Source: Larimichthys crocea (lineage: Eukaryota; Chordata; Actinopteri; Sciaenidae). Taken from it: DNA of 64,000 bases. Location of the stretch: positions 2,337,632 through 2,401,631 of the forward strand of contig NC_040018.1 of the NCBI RefSeq assembly GCF_000972845.2, written 5' to 3'. The notes under the pieces are model-generated. The model saw nothing but the letters and a program-made list of their open reading frames with translations, was not told where the DNA came from and did no database searches. A program made the position numbers and the translations under genes. Positions 37,423-52,400 of this stretch are shown here, one piece after another (positions within the stretch are counted from its first letter, which is position 1; each line of letters opens with the position of its first letter).

Positions 37423-40400
37423 GTCCTGTAGGATATGAGTGTTTGGTGAGCTGTTGACCTGGAGGAGAAAAGGGTTAATGCTACACTCCTTCAGAACAAG
37501 CCCATAGGGCATTGGTCCGCATCAGCAACAGATTTCAGCACAGCATGTTCACATTTTTGAGAACACTGCAGACTAATCCTGACGTCATTTAAATAAACAC
37601 TTTTGTGTGTGTGTGTGTGTGTGTGTGTTTAGTGCATAGTCAAATCACAGATTTACAAAGGCTTTCCTTTATTTGTTTTATGTAAACTTTGATTTATTCT
37701 GTCAACCTCATAGCACAGAAGTTTTTTTTATTTTTTATTAATGAACCAGCTTTGATCAGGTCAAGTCAAATTTATTGTCAACACTGCCATATGTGCAGGA
37801 CATATAGAGAATTGAAATATCGTTTCCCTGGTGCAATAAACATGAAATATAAAATCTATACAAGTGTAAAGAGATATAGAAAATGTGCAAATATGTGAGG
37901 ATATAACGGTGTACACAGTTTGTTAGTATATGACTTTAACTTTGTTAGTATATTTACATTTCAGCATGTGTAATAATGAATTGCTCTCATCTATTTGTGA
38001 CTTTTTTTTTCTTCTGTAGTACTGCAACACAGTGAATGAACAACGCATGAATGGAGTGCTGCCGGACCCTCTACAGATTTTTCCACGAGGTACGGAGTGA
38101 CATGGTTTTATTGAACGCTGAAAGACTCGTTACATCTTTTGTAATTAAAACTAATCACAGGCTAAATTTAAGTCCATAGAAATATTCAAGCTGAAATTTG
38201 GTTAAATCACTTGTGCTGTGTTCAAACATTGACAAAAATGGCAGCATTTGGCGACGAGAAGTAACAGCGCAGCCTCTGGACAACATTAAAATTCATTGGC
38301 TCATTCTGTTATTGTGTTGACAGTCATTTATAAATCTACATTTCTTTTGCTCCAAGGACATTGAAACTGCACGCTCGTGTTCAGGATAAGCTTTGCCCAG
38401 ATCTCTGGCATTGTGTAGCTGCTTTTTAAACTGGTTTTCACCATGAGTACTTTTTCAATACATGCCTTTATTTTTAATATCTTTATATAGTTTTCTCACC
38501 ATTCAAACTCATACATAATCGCTAAGAGGCCCTAAGGGCAAACTGATGAAACATTTTATTGTCTCTTTCTTTGCTCTCTCTTTCTTTCTATTTCTCTTTT
38601 CTCTAACTCTGATTCTGTTTTGCCTTCCTACCTACCGAGCTGTCTCAAGAGCCCAACATCTCAATCACTCTCTTGTCTACAACTAATTTCAGAGTAACCC
38701 TCATTTCATTTCATCTTTTTTTTTCTTTCTTTCTTTCTTTCTTTATAAAGAACTGATTCCTTTTCAGCACATTTGTAAATGGCCCAGTGATGTGTTCTAC
38801 AATCTAGTCAATTACTGTTTCAGCCGGCAAGACTCCAGGGATCCGGAACATACATGGCCTGAAGGTACCTATCTCAATAATTGTTTCAGCTGCCTTACAC
38901 AGAGAACGAGGGGAGGGGAGGGAGGGAAGTTGAGGCAAATGGATTGGTAACGCTGTGTTCCACTTATTGAAATGTCAATTGAAGTCAAGGCTCTCCCTTT
39001 CTTTCACTCATTTTCTTGCTCCCCATGTCTATGTTCATGTATGGGGTTGGCTGGCTGTGGCTGTGGCTGTGGCTGTCACGGGGCTTGTCTCCCTCGTTCT
39101 CGATCTCTCTATCCGCATTCTTGTTTCTTATGCCGCGATAGTCATTTAAGAGCGAGGTGTTATGCTGAAACCCTGATCCGTTTCTCCAGAGTATTATGAT
39201 CCTCTCATTCCATATGATAGGAAGAACATCCGCGTTTGGTTAGAGCAAAATCTAAGTCAACTAGAAGATGTCATTGTTCAACCATGAAATTGTCATTACA
39301 AGCCCTGCCCCCCTCTGCCATTTACAAATGGCCTTCCGCAGACCTTCCCATTTTATGTTAGGCATATGTTGCTATTGAAACTCATTGCTAATTACCATGG
39401 GTTAAATGACTTGACACCTCCTTCATCTCTCCAGATGATCCATATTATATCACCATTTCAATAATAAAATTAAAACCCCCCCTCCCCTTTATTTAATGTA
39501 TCCTCTGAGGAGCTTTGGTAACAACCACTGAACTGTGTCAGTTTCTTTTCTAATGTCAAGGGTCTGTTTTGAAAAGATGATGTTTTCCAAAAAACCCTTT
39601 AGTCCTTTTGGTAATCCTTCCTGCCTTTACTCCTGATTTTTAATATAAAAGTAATTGGCTGAGGGGAATCTTGTGCACTGTTTAAATTAGGTCTTCTTGG
39701 GCTCTAATTAAAGAGAGAATCCCTGTGCTTTACTGGACCCACCACGCCGGCCTTTTGACCTCAATTAAAGTTATTTTTAGTATCCTCTTTATAGGGTCTT
39801 GTCTCATTGTGTGTGTGTGTACGATATCTGGGTTGGAGGTCTTTGGAGTAAACATAGATGCAGATAAATAGATGTAAAGAGCAATGTCCCTCATGAGGCA
39901 TGACATTTTTAATGTGTTAACTTTACGTTCCTCTAGCCTTTTGCCCAAAACTGTTTTATCCCCCTCCTCTCCTCTCCTCTCCTCTCCTCTCCTCTCCTTC
40001 TCCTTCCTCTCTCCTCTCTCCTCTCTCCTCTCCTCTCCTCTCCTTTGCCCCCCCTGAATGTATGTGGACACCTCGTTCTTTCTTTTTCGCCTGCCTTTCC
40101 CTCCTCTCCTATGAAAAGCCAATTAACCTTCAGGCTGAACTGAGAGCTTGTGTTTTGTTCTTGTTCATTAGGAGGTCTGGCCATATATCTGTCTGTCTGC
40201 TTGTCTTTTGGCCTTGACCACTAAGTGCGTGTCTGTGTGTGCATGTATGTGTGTGTGTTGGTGTGTGTGTGTGTGTCCTTTTAACATTTTTGGCGTATGT
40301 GTTTGCGCACCTTCAGGTTAATACAAGACCTAACCCAGCCAATGACTGCACTCATGCTGTCCCAGACTCCATGGCCAACAACAGGTGAGCGTGCTGGGGC

Positions 40401-43400
40401 ATGAGGAGCATGTTTCACTACCTGGATTAAACTTCACTTGGTTGATAGATGAGTTCAAAGACACCTGTGATACTTACATCACCGCGACTGTGCTGTGTTT
40501 CTTCCTGCAGTTTAAAAAAATCGTCTGCTGAGCTGAAGAGGATCCTGACAAATGGCCAGGTGAGCCTGTGTTTTGGGTTTAACTAGAATTTGACCGCTGT
40601 TATCTCAATGTTCCTACACACACCTAGTTTCCACTGACTAGAGCACATTCTCACTAGTGGTTACCCTCCCTTTGATGCCAGTTGCGGGCATGTTATACAG
40701 AGCGTGTGTTTGGTTATCATCTCTTCAGCGTGCCACACTGAGAGCCCCCCCCTCCCCAAACACACACACACACACACACACACGCAGTAGCTAGTGTGTC
40801 AGGAAGACAATTAAGCCAGCTGCCTCTCAGGTTTCTGCTGAAACACAGCAAACTAATAGAGCTGTTCTCTCTCTCCCTTCTCCTCCATCCTTTCATCCAT
40901 CTCCTTTCATTCTCTTTACACTCCCTACTCTCACCGTGTTATCTAATCAGTTGAGGTGAATTGTAAGGTGGTGGCGTGCCTGTGTGTGGTGTGCAGGGAT
41001 GCTTACACGTATGTTGTGATACCTGCCTCTTTATGTCTGTACAGCCCCACGCTGACATTGTATCAGCCACAGGACAAATGGGCATCTGTCCACACAAACT
41101 GGCTTATTGACAGGGCTATTGATATTGTAAATAATATGGATTTTCAGTTTTAGGATTAAGATTTTGTATCTGAGTAGTCACTATGTTTATATGAATGCAA
41201 ACAAAAAAACAACACATTTGGCAGAGATAGGATGTGAAATAAGATTAGATAAGACTTGTCACAGTAGCTCATGTACACAAGGTTGATAAAAAATGACTCA
41301 CCAGTAAGAAATATATAGAAAAAAGTGTGAAAGAGAGTCATGCTGGTGTTCCTGCTGTACCTGTGGTAGTGGTGTGTGTGTATGTATGTATGTATGTATG
41401 TATGTATGTATGTATGTATGTATGTATGTATGTATATATATATTGAGTAGTCAATGTTTTCCCCATTGTTCATCTTTATAATGATCTACACATTACTGTG
41501 CATTACTGTACTCCACCTAGTGCTATCTTGCTTGCTGAATACTCACTATTATTTTAGATATATTCACATGTGCTCTGTCCAAATCCAATTTTTACTATCA
41601 GTAAAAGTAATTTCTAACTTACAGGAATATTTTGATCTGTGACCTCAAAGCGGGAAAGGGGAGGAAACATTCAGACTTGTGTTATCTCATGTGACATTAT
41701 GTTACCTGCCTCTGACCCCCTTTTTTATTTTATCAAAGTAGAGTAGAACGACAACAGAGAACAAATTGTCATTAAACTCTACATCAGTCACTCCCCCACT
41801 CACCCGAGCACAATGTCTTTTTATAAATTGGACAGTAAATGTTGTATTGATCCCCTCTTCTCCTCCGCCTGTCCCTCTGTTTTCTCTTGCTGAACTTGGA
41901 GTGACCTGAACGCTCGTCTTGTTTATAGCCTCCAGTTACAACGTAGACCCCCTCTGCTTCTCTCGCTCTCCTCCTTTGCTCTCTCTTTCACCTGTATAGT
42001 TAAACAGATCATCCACTGGTTGCATTTCTCACATTATCAACATCTAAGTACAGTTACTGTGTGTATGTGTGTGTGTTTGTGGCTCTGCAGATAAATGCCC
42101 AAGATATCTACTATCAAGAGCAGCTTGGCCACGGAAACGGAGGCACAGTTTACAAGTAAGTGTTTATTGGCTCTCACACTGAGGAACCAACAATACAAGG
42201 TCACAGCACAATAACGGATTGTGACATTGTAGAGATGACTTTACACAGTGCAAATATTAAGGAAGAATGCCTCAATTAGTGGCTACTTTTAGACAGACGT
42301 GTGAGACGATTCTTGACGTTTCATATTTGTTTTTCCTGACAAACACATCACTCAGTAGACTTCTGTGAAGGGTACTCTATTGTTCAACACCCTTCCCCTG
42401 TTCCTTCGTCTGTCCATTTATCTCTCTGTGGTTGGTGTGACATCTATCAGGCTGGTGTGTGTCTATACCTGCATTTATTTATACTGGTTTGAAGGTTGCA
42501 AACATATATGATATTGATTTGGGGCTGTAAGGTATGACAGCAATTGACTTAATCTGTCTAGAGTACAGCACATTACCTGCCAGGATAGAAGAGCTCCATC
42601 CTCTCTGGCTAGACAAATGTATTACTGCCCTGCCCAACATTATGACAAGGTTGGCATTTGTGTTGCTCCTTCTATCCTTCTTTTCAACACCTTGTGCTTT
42701 CCACCTTCCCATCAATCCTCAGCTATTGAGCTGTTTTATTGAGATTGAAGTATTGATCACTGCTCAGGCTAACCTTGACTTGACAGAGTGGTCTGTCTCA
42801 CACAGTCCCCAGCAAACCCAGTAAATTTCCTATCTAGCAAATTCACAAGACTGTATTTTTTATTCCCATCGCTTTCTTTCCAACCACCTTTTACAGTTTT
42901 ATGACTTTGAGATAGTTTTCCTTAAGAGCCAATCTCTCATAGGTGTAGGAGAACAAGATTGCTGATAAGTTTGGCACTAGAAATGGTTACACTGCACTGG
43001 GGAAGGCCAATATTGCGAGTCCAACAACTTCTCAGTCAATTTAGCCCAGCAGAAAAAAAATCCATATGCTTTGGTGCTGAAATTTTTATGGTTGGAAGGA
43101 GAAAAAAACAGCTTTGTTGTTTATGCTATTATGGTGTACGTTGTTTTATTTCATTCAGACATACAGTAGCTGTATTTCATTATGTTAGTTAACAATCTCT
43201 GACAGTTTGAAGTTTTAAGATGTATCCTGTTGAGCATGTCTGCCCCTTAGTCTACACAAATTCTAATCACATCTGAGTGTTTTGTCATAAATTTTATGAA
43301 AATTTGAAAATCTTTTCAACTCTAAGTTGAATCAAAATTGAATTTCAAGTTAGTCCTATCGTCAGTGGCAACGTTTGGATCATTACAATCGAGGGTTAAA

Positions 43401-46400
43401 AACACACCACCCCACAGCCCCACAAAAATGAGCTTCAGTGAGGTAACTAGCTCAAAGGGCTGATGCACAATGTGTTGAGTTATCAGTATTTTTCAAAATC
43501 AAATAAAAAGGAGTGAAGGAGTAAAAAAAAAAAAAAAAGATTTAATTTGTTTGGTAAACTCTGTTCTTAAAGGTTAAGTTTCTTCCTATGGTTTTATTTT
43601 AAAGCTTTAGCAAACAGTGTTGTAGATGATAATGTATTTTGTTATATATTTTTTCTTGTTTTGTTTGACCAACAGTATAAAACTCCTAGAACTTTTAAAT
43701 GTAAGATTATATAAAATATATAAAAGCAACAAATTCTCACATTTTGTGAAGCAGGAAATGTGCCACTTTTAACCCCTGATTACAGCAGTACCAATTTTGT
43801 ATTGGCACGTAAATCATGTATCTATGCATGTGTTAAATCTATGAGAGTGATTGATACAGGTCTCTTGGACAGAGGACACAAGTCTGTCTGCTTTTAGGAG
43901 TTCTTTTATTTTCTCCTTTATCCGTCCAGAAATGTCAGGGATGGCTTTTCCTTCTATGCACCGACAAATACTTCTTCAGAAAATTCATTCTCTGCACCCT
44001 ACAACTGGGCTTTTGCTTCCCAAACTACCACAGCTGCATCCTTCCTGGCCTGCTGTGCCCTTCTCTGATGAGTCAGCAGCAGCTTAGTAAGCACCAAGAG
44101 TGTTCTGGACAGCCAGTTTTGAAGAAGGTCTACTCGGACTCCATGTACCTAATCTCTAACCTGACACTGGAGAGGCTGGCTCGATGATGAAAGTTAAAAT
44201 AATTTTGAATAGAGCCTTTGGTAATACAGGTTTGCCAGCAAATCTAATTTTGACAACCTTAAACCAGGCAAAGCCTCGCGCACCCCCTGCGATCTTTGTC
44301 GCCCCCCAGGTAGGGGACCACTGTTCTAGGCTTTCTCTCTCAATATAAGTAGTCGTTTAAGGAATTGTGAATTTGTAACAAAATTGGTGTTAATTGTGTT
44401 GGTGGCCTTGACATCAGCTCCGAGAAATTTCATTCAGTAACTGTTAATTGCTTCCCTGTTTCTTTCATTTTAATTATTTTGTCACAGTCAGAAGAAGCTA
44501 CAAATATCTCTCTTATCTTGGTGTCACCTTGTATTTAGTTTGGCTTTCACTTTTCACACTTCCAGTCAACTTATTAGAATTTATATAAAGTCCTCTTCTC
44601 TGTAAATATCTAATTTCATAGCAAAGGTAAATAAAGACAGACACAGAGACATCACATTATCCCGTCTGTCTTCACAAAGCTTTATCATGGTGGGATTTTC
44701 TTAAGGATTTGGAACGGAAGCTGAGATTATCCAGTCAGGTGCATAAAGAGATAAAAACCTGAAGAGTCTAGAAGGATCACCATAATCTACTGTCCATCTC
44801 AATCAGCCTCAACCTTTGTGTTTTGAGACAAAAGAAAAGGGCAATACTTTAGCATGGGTTAGTATAATTGTCCCCAGCGTATTTAAATGTTTTACATTGT
44901 TTGCATTTAGCTGTACTTCTACCTCTATACAGGTTTCCTAATTGTGCTGTGTTGTGGTGTAGTGATATGCAGCATTGGCATCAGCTGAAGAAATCACAAG
45001 GTCAGCTGCTAAAAAATAGTTAAACCTCAATTTATTGGAACTTTGGTTCCATTTTTGCCGCTCTAGCCATTGGTTCTTTTTACATTGTACTCAACAAAGT
45101 AATTGCACCGAGCGCACCATGAAGACTGAAAGAGTAGTCAATGTATAGTAGCCAGAAAGTTACTTTAGCGACAGCATATCCCACCAGTGTAGAGTCTTAT
45201 ATACTCTGTATTTTGGCCAACTTAAAGAATTAATGTTAAATAGCAACAACTGATCTGAACATGAATATGCTAGTGACTAATATATTTGTGATAATTTTGC
45301 TGGTGATAAAATCAAATTAGCCAGATACAGGTTTTTTCTTTTTTTTTTCTTTTTAAAAAGCACATTAAAAATGTTGTTATTGTAGTATAGTATTTCAGTA
45401 GTTTGGTTAGTCGTACCAAACAATGACTGGATCAAGCAGGAAAATGAGCCATTTTAAAAAAAAATACAGTCTACGCCGTGGGCCTGGAGAGGTTTTCATG
45501 CTTGCTTACAAACCAATTCTCTGTCCTCTTCAGCCCCTACCCTTTGGTCCAGCTTATATTAGGCTTATCACGTGTGAAAAGCGCTCCCACTCCCCACCTT
45601 TTAACCTCTTAGCCCATTTATGACCCAGAGCCATTTAGACTCAATTGGATGTTACCAACACCTCAGCTCTCCTTACCCACATCCTGACCTGGCCATCCAT
45701 CATTGTCAGCCTTTTGTTTTTTTATTACACACTCTCTCAGAGGTCCATCTTGTCCACCAATATAACTGACTCTATGGCTTATAAATACAATAACAAGGAC
45801 ACATAGGCTATTTTTGTGACTCATGGATCCAGAAGCGCAATTAAAACAAGCACATCTGCCTGGCTGTGACTGTGGTGACATCTACTTAGACACCCACGGC
45901 TGTTCCTTCAGTCTCTCAACCCATTTTCTCCATTGATTTTGTTTTTCCACCTCATTGATTAGACTGTATATTGAAGGACCAAACCTCTTTTGGTTAATTG
46001 GGGGTAACCTAGTATCTTGTATCCAGATATTTTTTGATTGTGTCTAGAACCAATTCAATGGGACTGCAGTTTACAGCTGGCATCACAGTCACTCTTGATT
46101 GGTTTTTTACATGGCTGTCTGTTTTGGAATTAAAGTGAGAGTAAAGAAAATGTGTATTTGTGCACTGATGGTACTTGAGATGAAGATTGGTAGCTTGTAA
46201 TGGTTTTGACGAGGTAAGGCAGCTTTTGTTTTGGAGATCATATCTATATCAGTTAAACTATCAAGAAGACTCCTTCCTAATAATAATAATAATAATAATA
46301 ATGATCCCAATAAATCTGACCTTTCTAAAGGTTATAATGTTCAACTGATTCCCTAACTAATCACTAGTGACTGATGATCGGCTGCTCTAATGTCATTTTC

Positions 46401-49400
46401 AGTCAGTAATGATGTTTATTTAGTGTACAGTTTGTATTCGTTAAGAAAGGCGCTCAATGTTCGATGATACAGGGCAATAAAACTGTCCTAACACAGGCAC
46501 TGAAAATATTCCATAAGAATTAAGAATAGGCCTAGATTTTTTCTTTTAGTGCTGAATATTTCGACCATAAACTTGAGTGTTGAAATAATTTGTATATCTC
46601 TTCTTTATGGCTAGACTGTTTGGCTCTTCTTCTCCAGAAAATCAGGCAAAATTAACTAATAGTTAAAACTGAAAAAGTGTAATCTGAAGCCTGGGGTTAC
46701 AAAATGGTTTTTCGTGTTGTAGAGCATTTAGCTAAGTTCTTATTGAATAATTGTAATATGAAATGATTGTCTTAATATTGGAGTTTTTCTGACACAATGC
46801 TATTCCAATCTAATTATCTTAAATGTGACTTATGTGTGACTATTCAAAGAACAATTTTCTGCTGTATCAATTCTTGCCTGTAGGTGTTGCAAGACTTGCA
46901 ATCTTAGCAGCTCCTTGCGTGTAGATGGCGACATTGACAATAAGCGAAAACCTTAGGACACATCTAATAATAAACATCGACAATAGTTTAACATACAGGC
47001 TACACAGCTAACGGCCTGTACACCGTTTCTTTAAAATGATGTTTGACTTAACTTGAGGAAGAGTAATGTGGAGTGCAGTCGTGCTGTAATTTCTCTCTCA
47101 GCCAGAAGAGGCCTGCTGTCAAGAGTGATGTCAGAGTTCTCTTCTTCTTCTTTTTTTTAGCTTCGTAGGATCTAAACAAAACAAACCTTTCAACTTTGAC
47201 CTTCGAGCTTCTCAGCCTCGCTGCTTCTGTGTATGCATGTCAGCGAGTGTCTGCGTTTAGGTTACTGTCTCTCTGTGTCAGGTAGGAGACTCATTATAGA
47301 CGTATCAGGTGAGAGAGTCGGGGAGAGAGAAAGGCAGCCTGTCATCCATGTGGCAGTGTAAAAGTACCACGTTAGCCCTGATCCGGGAGGCCAGTCTCTC
47401 TAACCCACAGCCCCAACATCAGAGACATAGAGAGAGGCCCTATGAATACTGCATGATGGAGCTTTTATTACAGAGCAAGCTGGAGTGTAAATAAGATCCA
47501 GGCAATGGGGCACGTTTACTGGGGTCAGATCAGGGGGAAGTGGCGGGGGGTGGCTATGTAACCTTGTCCCCATGTCTCCCGCTGTCACAAGCCTGTCACT
47601 GTAACTCATACAGGGATGCTCGGCCCTGAGGTGGTCAAGGACAGTCTGAGAATAAAGCTTTAAACAAGCAGTAGTCACACCATACCATACACCGTTAAAA
47701 AGCATTTGTTAAAACTCTTTCTTAATTCTTGTATATCGAACTTATACATGAAATACTGCCAGGCTTAATGTCATATTATGGGGATATTGCCCTTGATTTC
47801 AAGAAAACATATTTAAGGAACCACCCTGTGAAAATGAACTGTACATGGCTCTGTAATGTCTGTTTATCTCACTCTGGCCACTTATCTCAGACATCTTAGG
47901 CACACAAACACTCTTTGTGCACATGGTATCCCATGCACACAAAGCTGCAGCATCTCATATGTTAGGTGCATTCAGCCATGGGCTGGTATTGCAGCATGTG
48001 TAGACTTCTCACTGAGAACTACAAGTTGTTTAGCATGACGGAGTCTCGGTTTAATCTCTTTTCAGACTGCCTTACATACACAACCTGCCCAGTCAGTATT
48101 TAACACGTCTACCCTTGCGATCTTGCCTCAATTAACATCTTCGTCTTAATTAAGAAGCAGCAGTCATGCTTAACTGATATTGATTGTAGCTTAAAGGAAG
48201 ACCGAGACATCAAAACGGAAACAAGGCCATCAGCGTTATGTGCAACGAGCTCTTTTCAAGAGAAGATGACGGTTAAGATCAAAAACAGTCATTAATACTC
48301 TCGGGGGGGAAAAGAAATATTGTAACACCAACTACCTCAGTCAGAATAGCTAAAAACTCTATTAAAATCTTTCACCATTCCATATTTTTGGCTTATGTTT
48401 AATCTTTAGTTGTCAGTTCAACTGGTTGTCTGACAAAGCTGTGTGGACACATTTAACAATTAGATGTAAGATTGAATCGAAGGGAATGATGAAAACAGTT
48501 GTAAGACCTTGACACAAACTGTGAAATGAATGTAAGTTGATTATGTGTGATTACTGCAGATTCTCTGGGCAGCTTGAAATGTAAATATTCTTTTTCTCTT
48601 ACATAAAGCACGGCCTAGCTACAGTCAGAGCTGGTCTCTGTTTGTTCTAACTGTGGGTAAATACCTGACATGGCACTAATAGGTGTCATTAATTAAAGGC
48701 CTGGACCAGTTTTGAGGTGTCTGGCCGAAGAGCAACGCGATACTCCAATCTAAGACACATTAATCACACCTTGAACCATACACATTCTCTCTAGAAGACC
48801 CACTGACAGGTGAGTAGCCAGGTGTCACGTTTACTAAGCCTGCTTGCAAGCTAACCAGACTGAGTGACGTACACTGCCCCCACCTCATCACTTGACAGCT
48901 GTTGGACAGTATTCGTCCTTGAGGATTGTATGTTGAGAGGTTCTGCGGTATTGTCACTGCCGCCGTAAACTAACCTTCAAGGGCTGTAACTAAAGCCGAT
49001 GTTTGGCATTAAGGAGTTTGATAATTAAATCATTACGGGGGCGGTCTGTAACTGCTGCTTTACTTGCAACTCAAAACTCTGTCTGGAACAACTCGCGATA
49101 GGGCTGACTGGTTTTGGGTGGTGACCTCTGACCTTTAACAGGAATGACAGAGGCATTTTGTCATGCTGACTCTACTATTGCTCAGAGATACAGAAGACCT
49201 GTGGAGGTTTTATTTCATTCTCTATGTCCTTACATTACCCATCAGTTGAACCTTATCACCAAGTTTAGTACATTACATTAACAATTTATGATTGCTCTGA
49301 TTAATATCGAGACGTGACGTTACATCATTTTTATAGGATTTATAAAGGATGTATTGGGACCGTACCTTAATGTACCACCTTGAAGTTTGAAAATCAAAAC

Positions 49401-52400
49401 ACAAAAACTCAAACTACCGTTTAAATAGACTGTTTTCTACAGTTATGTTTAATATCATCTTCTCTTTTGTCCCCGTAGGGCGTACCATCTTATTGGAAAT
49501 CGGGTTTTAGCAGTCAAGGTGAGAACTCCTTCCATGTTTGTTAGAAGTCCACGGCATCAGCACATCAACAAAAGTTGTTAATTTTGTGGGGTTTTTTTTT
49601 AAAGGCTGTACCTTTTCTCTCCCCCTCCCATGTTTGATTACAGGTCATTCCCCTCGATATCACGGTGGAATTACAGAAGCAAATCATGTCAGAGTTAGAA
49701 ATCCTCTACAAGGTTAGTTTGGACTGATTACATCTGTTACAAAAACATTTTCTCTTTTCTCCACTGAATGTTGCCGTCCAACCAGATCTACATTGTTAAT
49801 AAACCATGTGTCTTAACTAATTAAGTGTCATTTATCACCACTGGTTTTACAATGTAAACCAAGGACTAACGATACAAGGACACGCATGGACAACATGCAC
49901 AAAGATCAGGTCATGTGAGTTTACTGATCACTGACATTTTGCTCAGCTCAAATAAGTTTCCGTCCAAACAAAAACAGTTGATGGATTTCAAATCGATCGA
50001 TGATTTTCTGGATTTATTACAATCATTTTATCGTGAGTTATCATTAAGACGCTCATAGTCCTGATGACATGATCACTTTCTGCTCAAATTCTTAATGAGG
50101 GTGATATTTAAACAAATTTTGTGTAACATAAATACTCTTTACTTAATGATCATTTTGTCCCTTCTCTTGATTGCAGTGTGATTCACCGTACATCATCACT
50201 TTCTTCAGTGCCTTTTTTGTAGAGAACAGGATTTCCATATGCACAGAATTCATGGATGGTGAGTTTCTCTGAGGCTGGAAGCTAAAGCCTGTAGATCATA
50301 TGTTTTTTCTTTTCTTGCCACAGCTGCGTAGAAGAGACTTTGGGGAACCGTCTCTCTCTGCCGTGTGTCCATTTACACTTCTGCAGATCAAGAGAACGTC
50401 TTATCGCTGTGAGCTGTTTAGCATGCCTGTGTGCTAAAAGCTACAAGGGTGTGATAAATCTTGACTTAAGTGCAGTTGTAGGTGCGTTTGTATGTGTTCG
50501 TCCAGACTGGTGTGAGATGGGAGATTGTCTGTGTTTTTAAGATGTGTGTGTTTGTCCGAGTGTGTGTTAATGCAGCGATTCCCCTGTTTCACACATTTGC
50601 CAGCTTGTCTACAAAGTCTGTCGAAACCTCTCAGCACTCTTAAATTCATGAAACTTTTCTTTGATCAGTCATTTCCAGTTGATTATTGAGTGGTGTTGTG
50701 AATATTAGGCCGCGTAAGGTAACATCAATAACCTCTTCTTCCTTGTTTTATTGATATGACAAATAAATGCCAATTAAATACAAATGAAACAAGCTGAATT
50801 GTAACAGACAGGGAATGTATTCAATATAATTGTGTAGACCTGTCAGAACATTTTGAAAAATACCTGAAAGGTGTCCACTGCATTTAAACCATCCTAAATA
50901 TTACGTGCCGTGGAGACAGTCACACATTGTTTTACTACTGCGTCTTCACTTCTAACTATATAATATGTATAAATGTGTATTTTGTGTGAATTTCTATTCT
51001 AACAGGATGAACAGTTCTTTCTTGGCAAAGGTGCCAGTTTGTGAATCTGGATCCAAATTACAAGCCAAAAAAATGCTATTTTCCAGTTGTTTGGATAGTT
51101 GTAGAGTGTTGCAATCTGTTTGGCCAACATGCATTTGATTGTGTGTTGTGCCAGAAAAGACCATCAGGAGATTAGTTAAGAGATTGAACAAATCTATATA
51201 TTGCTGCCTGAGTTAATAATTTGTCTTTTGCAGGTGGTTCTCTCGACGTGTACAAAAGAATCCCAGAGCATGTGTTGGGAAGGATCGCAGTGGCAGTAAG
51301 TGACACTCAAAATCTCCACATAGTACATCCCCTAGTTTGATAACTGAGTGATAAACATTTCACTCGAGAGGTGTGTTCTGGAGTTTGCAATTGCCGTCGT
51401 CGCCGAGTGTGTGATCACCTGTTATTTCTTTGGCGGATACTAAACCAGAACCAGGTCTGGAAGGGTTTGTAGGATTTAGTGACATCAAACAGTGAGGTTT
51501 CACACAACCAACTGAATATCCTTCATCTCACCCTCCTCTTGCAAGTGTATAGAAGAAAAAAGATAGGCAGAAACTCAATGGAAAAAAGTGGAAGGCTCTG
51601 TCTAGTCGAGTCCGTGTTTGTGTTGTTCGTTCTGGGCTACTGTAGAAATGTGTTGGTGGTTGGATGATTGAATGGAAGAGGACCCGCTCCCTCTGTAGAT
51701 AAAACGGCTCATTCTAAGGTAACAAAAACGCAAAAAACGATTCTTATTTCCAGGTCATTACACACTAATAAAACCAGTGTTATAGAGTGTTATATTCTAT
51801 TTGTGACATATTCTGCCAGTAGATCCACTTTAATCTTACACACTGCCCCTTTTAATAAAATAAAATAAAAGAGAACCACAGGTGTGATTTTTTTTTTTTT
51901 TCAATTGGCTTCTATTTGGTGAAGTGACGGACAAAGTCACTCTTGTTTCCTCTTATTCTCCCCTCTCTTCCTTTCTCCTCCCAGTTAAAACTAGCATTTT
52001 GATAGAAATGGCCTTGATGTTGATAAATACATGTCTCTTTTCCACACTCCTTATCCTTCCCCTGTCTCCACCTCCTCCTTTCTGTCTCCCCCCTTTAACT
52101 TTGTCCGTAATCAAACAATGACAGCTATTTAGTCAGTGTTAATTCTAATTCACAGCTTTGCCTTCTTTGCACTGTCACAGTTGTTAATTATCACAGAAGG
52201 AAAAGCACCCGAGAGGGTGTGAGTGAAGCTACACACTGCAGTTGTTGCACTCACACCACCACCTTTTGAGACAGCAGGACTTCAGAGAGCTTTTGTGTTT
52301 CTTTAATTTATTTCAGAGGTTGTCGTGCATCAGAGACGGATGACAGGAGCCCAGAGGCTAGAATCAACTCTCGCATCCCATAAATGAAAATAATAACCAC

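Larger units (their letters stand above)
33224..38019 (+). other. map2k5: map2k5 intron 3 (4.8 kb), candidate enhancer-bearing
   Basis: A LINE-like 3' tail lies at 33480-33640 (GATTGTAAAGCCTTCAAAGCC, ATACAAATGAAATAAACTCG), a (CA)n at 34675-34727 and a repeat fragment at 37750-37900. The 1.3 kb from 35740 to 37050 is largely free of repeats and rich in TAAT, AATTA and CAGGTG-like cores. It is bounded by C-rich tracts at 36817-36860 and 37052-37117. A (CA)n at 37273-37303 and a (GT)n at 37381-37421 face each other. Confidence 0.8.

Noticed and set aside
39730..40184. 130-aa minus-strand frame rich in Glu/Arg
   Set aside because: It is a translation of the purine strand of the (CTCTC)n tract.
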